NCBI GenBank assembly: GCA_013140455.1
Contig: JABFSU010000029.1
Span: 1 to 36,178 of the forward strand
Length of the DNA stretch: 36,178 bases
Direction: 5' to 3'
DNA from: Nitrospira sp.
GTDB lineage: Bacteria; Nitrospirota; Nitrospiria; Nitrospirales; Nitrospiraceae
The notes below the pieces were generated by a model. That model saw nothing but the letters and a program-made list of their open reading frames with translations, searched no databases and was not told where the DNA came from. Each line of letters opens with the position of its first letter. Positions within the stretch are counted from its first letter, which is position 1. A program made the translations under genes and the position numbers. Shown in pieces: positions 33,683-36,178 of the stretch.

Positions 33683-35211
33683 CAACAACACCGCCGCTAT
33701 CCAATACGGCCACGACTTCGCCGGCGCCGGGCTCTTCCCGGATCCATCCCAAGGCTATCCGTGCCCGCCGGAACCGGCGGCTGTTGATTGTGGCCGGACT
33801 CGTGCTGATCGCCACCGTCGGCTATCTCAACTACTGGTGGACGCACGACCGGTTCTGGGTCCGCACCGACAACGCCTATGTGACCGGCAACCTCGTCCCG
33901 GTCGCGGCACAGGCTTCAGGAATTGTCACGCAGGTGCTGGCCGAGGAAACACAATTTGTGAATCGGGGCGACTTGATGATCCGTCTCGACGAACATCAGG
34001 CCTACGCGGCATTGGGCCGCGCGCGCGGACATCTCGGAGAAGAAGTCCGGCGCATTGCGGCGCTGTTCATGACCAGAAAACAGCTGGCGGAACAATTGAC
34101 CTCACGGTCTGCCCGCGTGAATCTGGCGCTCCACGACATGGCGCGCTATCGGGCGGCGGCGGCGAGCGGCGCTGTGTCCAAGCAAATCCTCCAAAATACG
34201 TCCGACAAAATCCTGTCACTGGAAGCGGACGTGCGGGAAACCCAGGCGGAACTCGATACGCTCGATGCGCAGGTGGGCGGCACGACCGTCATGGCGCACC
34301 CGGCCGTCGAGTTGGCCAAACACCAGCTCATTGAGGCCTATCTGGAATACACCCGCCAACAGATCAAAGCCCCGATATCCGGCTATGTGGCCAAACGAAA
34401 GGCGCAGGTCGGCGATCGCGTGCATCCCGGCGCGCCGCTCATGACGATCGTGCCGCTGGATCATTTGTGGGTTGAGGCGAATCTGCGTGAAACCGAGTTG
34501 CAGCATATCCGGCCGGGACAGACGGCGCTGGTCAACGTCGGCCTGTACGGATCGCAATACACGTTTCACGGCACGGTCGAAGGGCTCGTGCCCGGCAGCG
34601 GAAGCGCCTTCGCCTTGTTGCCGCCGGACAATGCTACGGGAAACTTCATCCATATCGTCGAACGGGTTCCGGTCCGTATCGCGTTGCCGGAACAGGAAAT
34701 CCGTGAGCATCCGATCAGGCCGGGCCTCTCCACCGTCACCAAGATCAATATCGGAGAATCCGGTCAGTCCCTGTGGTCGTCTTCCGCCTCGTCTTCAACG
34801 GCGGAATATTCCACCGATGTCTATGCCGACGAGCTTCCCACCGCAGAAGCGATGGCGAAAGAAGTGATGACCAATAATCTCGTGATCGCAAACCGTGACG
34901 AATCGAGCGACGTGCTGCTCGCGCGCGAAGGCGGGAGCGATCGACCGGCGGACATGGAACAAGGCACCTGGCGAAAATCCTCCAAAGCCATGCCCCCTGT
35001 CGATCCAGCTGTGAGGCCCGAGCGCTTCGACCATACTCCCCGCTCTTATGTTCCACGACACAGTCCCGATATGGGAGACTCAACCTCTCCGCTGACTCCC
35101 TCCATCGGTCCAGGCTCCGGATTACTGGGTCCGGAAGGGGGACGCAGCCCATCCCGACTCCGCCTGGATTTCGATCTGGAGCACGGAAGGCAATCCTTCG
35201 AGTCCAGATAA
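33679..35211 (+). CDS. EmrA/HlyD-type membrane fusion protein with long C-terminal tail
   Basis: This 510-residue protein has one membrane helix (LLIVAGLVLIATVGYLNYWW). The EmrA pattern follows: RTDNAYVTGNLVPVAAQASGIVTQVLAEE, a coiled-coil hairpin (about 110-215), a second lipoyl half (IKAPISGYVAKRKAQVGDRVHPG) and WVEANLRETELQHIRPGQTALV. EmrA homologues normally end near residue 360-390. This one carries about 140 further residues rich in Ser, Pro and Asp (TAEYSTDVYADELPTAEAMA and onward) that look disordered. It bridges the DHA2 pump and the outer-membrane factor. The tail's role is unknown. Confidence 0.9.
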   Translation: MTTTPPLSNTATTSPAPGSSRIHPKAIRARRNRRLLIVAGLVLIATVGYLNYWWTHDRFWVRTDNAYVTGNLVPVAAQASGIVTQVLAEETQFVNRGDLMIRLDEHQAYAALGRARGHLGEEVRRIAALFMTRKQLAEQLTSRSARVNLALHDMARYRAAAASGAVSKQILQNTSDKILSLEADVRETQAELDTLDAQVGGTTVMAHPAVELAKHQLIEAYLEYTRQQIKAPISGYVAKRKAQVGDRVHPGAPLMTIVPLDHLWVEANLRETELQHIRPGQTALVNVGLYGSQYTFHGTVEGLVPGSGSAFALLPPDNATGNFIHIVERVPVRIALPEQEIREHPIRPGLSTVTKINIGESGQSLWSSSASSSTAEYSTDVYADELPTAEAMAKEVMTNNLVIANRDESSDVLLAREGGSDRPADMEQGTWRKSSKAMPPVDPAVRPERFDHTPRSYVPRHSPDMGDSTSPLTPSIGPGSGLLGPEGGRSPSRLRLDFDLEHGRQSFESR

Positions 35212-35286
35212 CAGACGCCGATCCGCCTGTCAGCACTCCCGCTTTACTGGGTAAACTTCAGCATCACCCCTATCCCCACACCACAG

Positions 35287-35317
35287 CCGCACAGTGCGAC
35301 CTGTGCGAATTCGCTCA
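35287..35317 (+). promoter_or_regulatory. Candidate enhancer (upstream activating) site 2
   Basis: The palindrome CGCAC-A-GTGCG (centre 35293) with a GTGCGAA half-site at 35303 and CGCTC at 35312 repeats the arrangement at 29514-29544 with the same internal spacing. It lies 76 bp upstream of the -24 GG of a second sigma-54-like promoter, ten bases (about one helical turn) closer than site 1. Confidence 0.62.
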
Positions 35318-35366
35318 GTTTCATTGAGATCCAAGGTTGAAATGGCCGAAATTCAACCCTTCTGTG

Positions 35367-35384
35367 CAGGCACTAGCTTTGCTA
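35367..35384 (+). promoter_or_regulatory. Sigma-54-like promoter for the 34-residue membrane peptide
   Basis: The sequence CAGGCACTAGCTTTGCTA has GG and GC with the exact 10-bp sigma-54 spacing and keeps GGCAC and TTTGCT. The two T residues before the GG are replaced by CA, so it is weaker than the promoter at 29604. Transcription would start near 35394, about 32 bp before the ATG at 35426. Confidence 0.65.
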
Positions 35385-35425
35385 GCCCTAACAGTAGATT
35401 TGATTTCTGCTCACAAAGGAGACAG

Positions 35426-35530
35426 ATGATGAAGGATCTGGTGAAGTCATTCGGTGATAGAGAGTTGGCGTGGGTCATGCTTGCCATCGCCGGAATACTA
35501 GCGTGGAGCACCTGGGGACTGATTCCGTAG
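35426..35530 (+). CDS. 34-residue single-span membrane peptide
   Basis: The frame MMKDLVKSFGDRELAWVMLA continues with IAGILAWSTWGLIP, forming one hydrophobic helix after a charged N-terminus. An AAAGGAGA ribosome-binding site stands five bases before the first of two adjacent ATGs. The frame is open upstream to 35294, but that part lies within the promoter region and lacks coding character. The sigma-54-like promoter and enhancer site in front suggest it belongs to the same regulon as the FNT/efflux operon. Function unknown; small membrane proteins often modulate transporters or kinases. Confidence 0.62.
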   Translation: MMKDLVKSFGDRELAWVMLAIAGILAWSTWGLIP

Positions 35531-35938
35531 GTTGATCCGCCACCCATTTTCGGCTCCCCTCCCGTATCACTTTGTCGGCTTTGGCCGCTCCGCTCAACTG
35601 AACGCTGGACACATTCTCACGTACCTCATTTTCATCGATTTCGTTTCCCCCTCACCATGATCCAGAACCGCATCGATCCGCCTGTTTCAGCATGATCTAT
35701 TGATGGCGAATTTGAGCGCCTCCCTGTAATGCAGCTGCGAACGAAATGCATCGCGACAGGCCAAGCTCCGAGGCTGCTCAAACAGGCTATCCAGCAAGGC
35801 CGCAGCCGAAGAACAGGCCGGAGGCGTTGCTTTCATCACCCACCCAACCCCGAGCTGCCAAAGCAGCTCTTCCCCAGTGGGGTACGTTGAGGATCTGTTC
35901 AAGGCGAGAACGCAGCTGGGAGACTGTTTCAGCAGCCG
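35531..35938. other. 408-bp stretch with no supported gene
   Basis: A 71-codon minus-strand frame (35687-35902) exists but has no ribosome-binding site or recognisable domain and is not called. The motif CTGTTTCAGCA appears twice (near 35682 and 35924), flanking the stretch, which might mark a small intergenic repeat element. No terminator, RNA gene or promoter was recognised. Confidence 0.4.
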
Positions 35939-36166
35939 TTAGAAGAATGCCATGCTGGCGTAAGTGACCGTCGAGTTGTATTGGTCGGTGATCCCGCGGT
36001 CGTAGCGGAGAACCTGGCCTGATTCGGCTTCGATAAGGCGCAAGAGAGAATAGATGGGCGCGAATCCGGAAATCCGGCGCTTGTCGTTTTCAGTGATGAT
36101 GTACTTGGTAAATTCTTCCGGCTTCCGCTCTTCCACCGGCTTCAACATTTCCAAGTCGTGCTGCAT
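35939..36166 (-). CDS. C-terminal part of an uncharacterised protein, cut by window edge
   Basis: The frame ends SMAFF and stop at 35939 and is open to the right edge, with an internal ATG at 36166 but no clear ribosome-binding site there. The visible sequence (EEFTKYIITENDKRRISGFA, then PIYSLLRLIEAESGQVLRYD) looks like real protein, with a mixed alpha/beta pattern and no membrane segment. I do not recognise the family. The true start probably lies beyond the window. Confidence 0.5.
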   Translation of the reverse strand: MQHDLEMLKPVEERKPEEFTKYIITENDKRRISGFAPIYSLLRLIEAESGQVLRYDRGITDQYNSTVTYASMAFF

Positions 36167-36178
36167 CGATCGATGGAA

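Noticed and set aside
31922-33691. 589-codon minus-strand frame opposite the outer-membrane factor gene
   Set aside because: Antisense to a clearly conserved NodT/TolC gene and lacking any domain.
35687-35902. 71-codon minus-strand frame
   Set aside because: No ribosome-binding site, no domain and a composition like random GC-rich sequence.

Overview
The window looks like a chromosomal segment of a GC-rich Gram-negative bacterium. It has lipoprotein-type outer-membrane efflux, periplasmic haem protein, AsmA and PilZ genes. The mix of a formate/nitrite channel, sigma-54 control, a SdhB-like iron-sulfur protein and small secreted PDNPxNPANR-repeat proteins fits Nitrospira or a relative (Nitrospirota). 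That assignment is inference from gene content; no 16S or marker gene is present.

Left third (1-11.2 kb) is an accessory island, nearly all on the minus strand. It holds small secreted repeat proteins (45-275, 1904-2257 and a 3' relic at 1063-1143) interleaved with toxin-antitoxin type pairs: DUF433/DUF5615 at 323-939, and DUF2281-like/MazF-like at 1163-1784 with an apparent frameshift in the toxin. A PDDEXK nuclease-like gene follows (2445-3365). The core is a five-gene operon transcribed from 10089 down to 3630 in which every junction overlaps by 4-8 bp: a motif-I-only methylase-like protein, an ImmA/IrrE-type metallopeptidase, a DUF4411 PIN-like protein, an Eco57I-type adenine methylase with NPPY, and a GIY-YIG/SF2-helicase fusion. 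This resembles a restriction-modification system with an embedded toxin/protease pair and is the best candidate for a poorly described defence system here. A second DUF433/DUF5615 pair (10565-11178) closes the island.

Middle (11.4-26.1 kb) is mostly housekeeping or core-like: a TPR-2OG oxygenase fusion, an orphan membrane sensor, a PilZ protein, the RtcB/archease RNA-ligase pair just downstream of a SdhB-like protein, an M24 peptidase, a large AsmA-family protein, a secreted di-haem protein, an MFS transporter with a second homologous 3' tail behind it, and a cyclophilin.

Right third (26.1-35.5 kb) is a coherent regulatory unit. A CHASE3-PAS histidine kinase and an NtrC-class regulator (GAFTGA present) are divergent from a four-gene operon: FNT formate/nitrite channel, DHA2 MFS pump, outer-membrane factor, EmrA-like fusion protein. 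The divergent gap has a canonical -24/-12 sigma-54 promoter and an upstream palindromic site. The same site and another sigma-54-like promoter recur after the operon, in front of a 34-residue membrane peptide gene. The inferred picture is one enhancer-binding regulator controlling anion uptake or efflux plus a small membrane protein.

The right edge cuts a minus-strand gene. No rRNA, tRNA, CRISPR array or intact insertion sequence was recognised.
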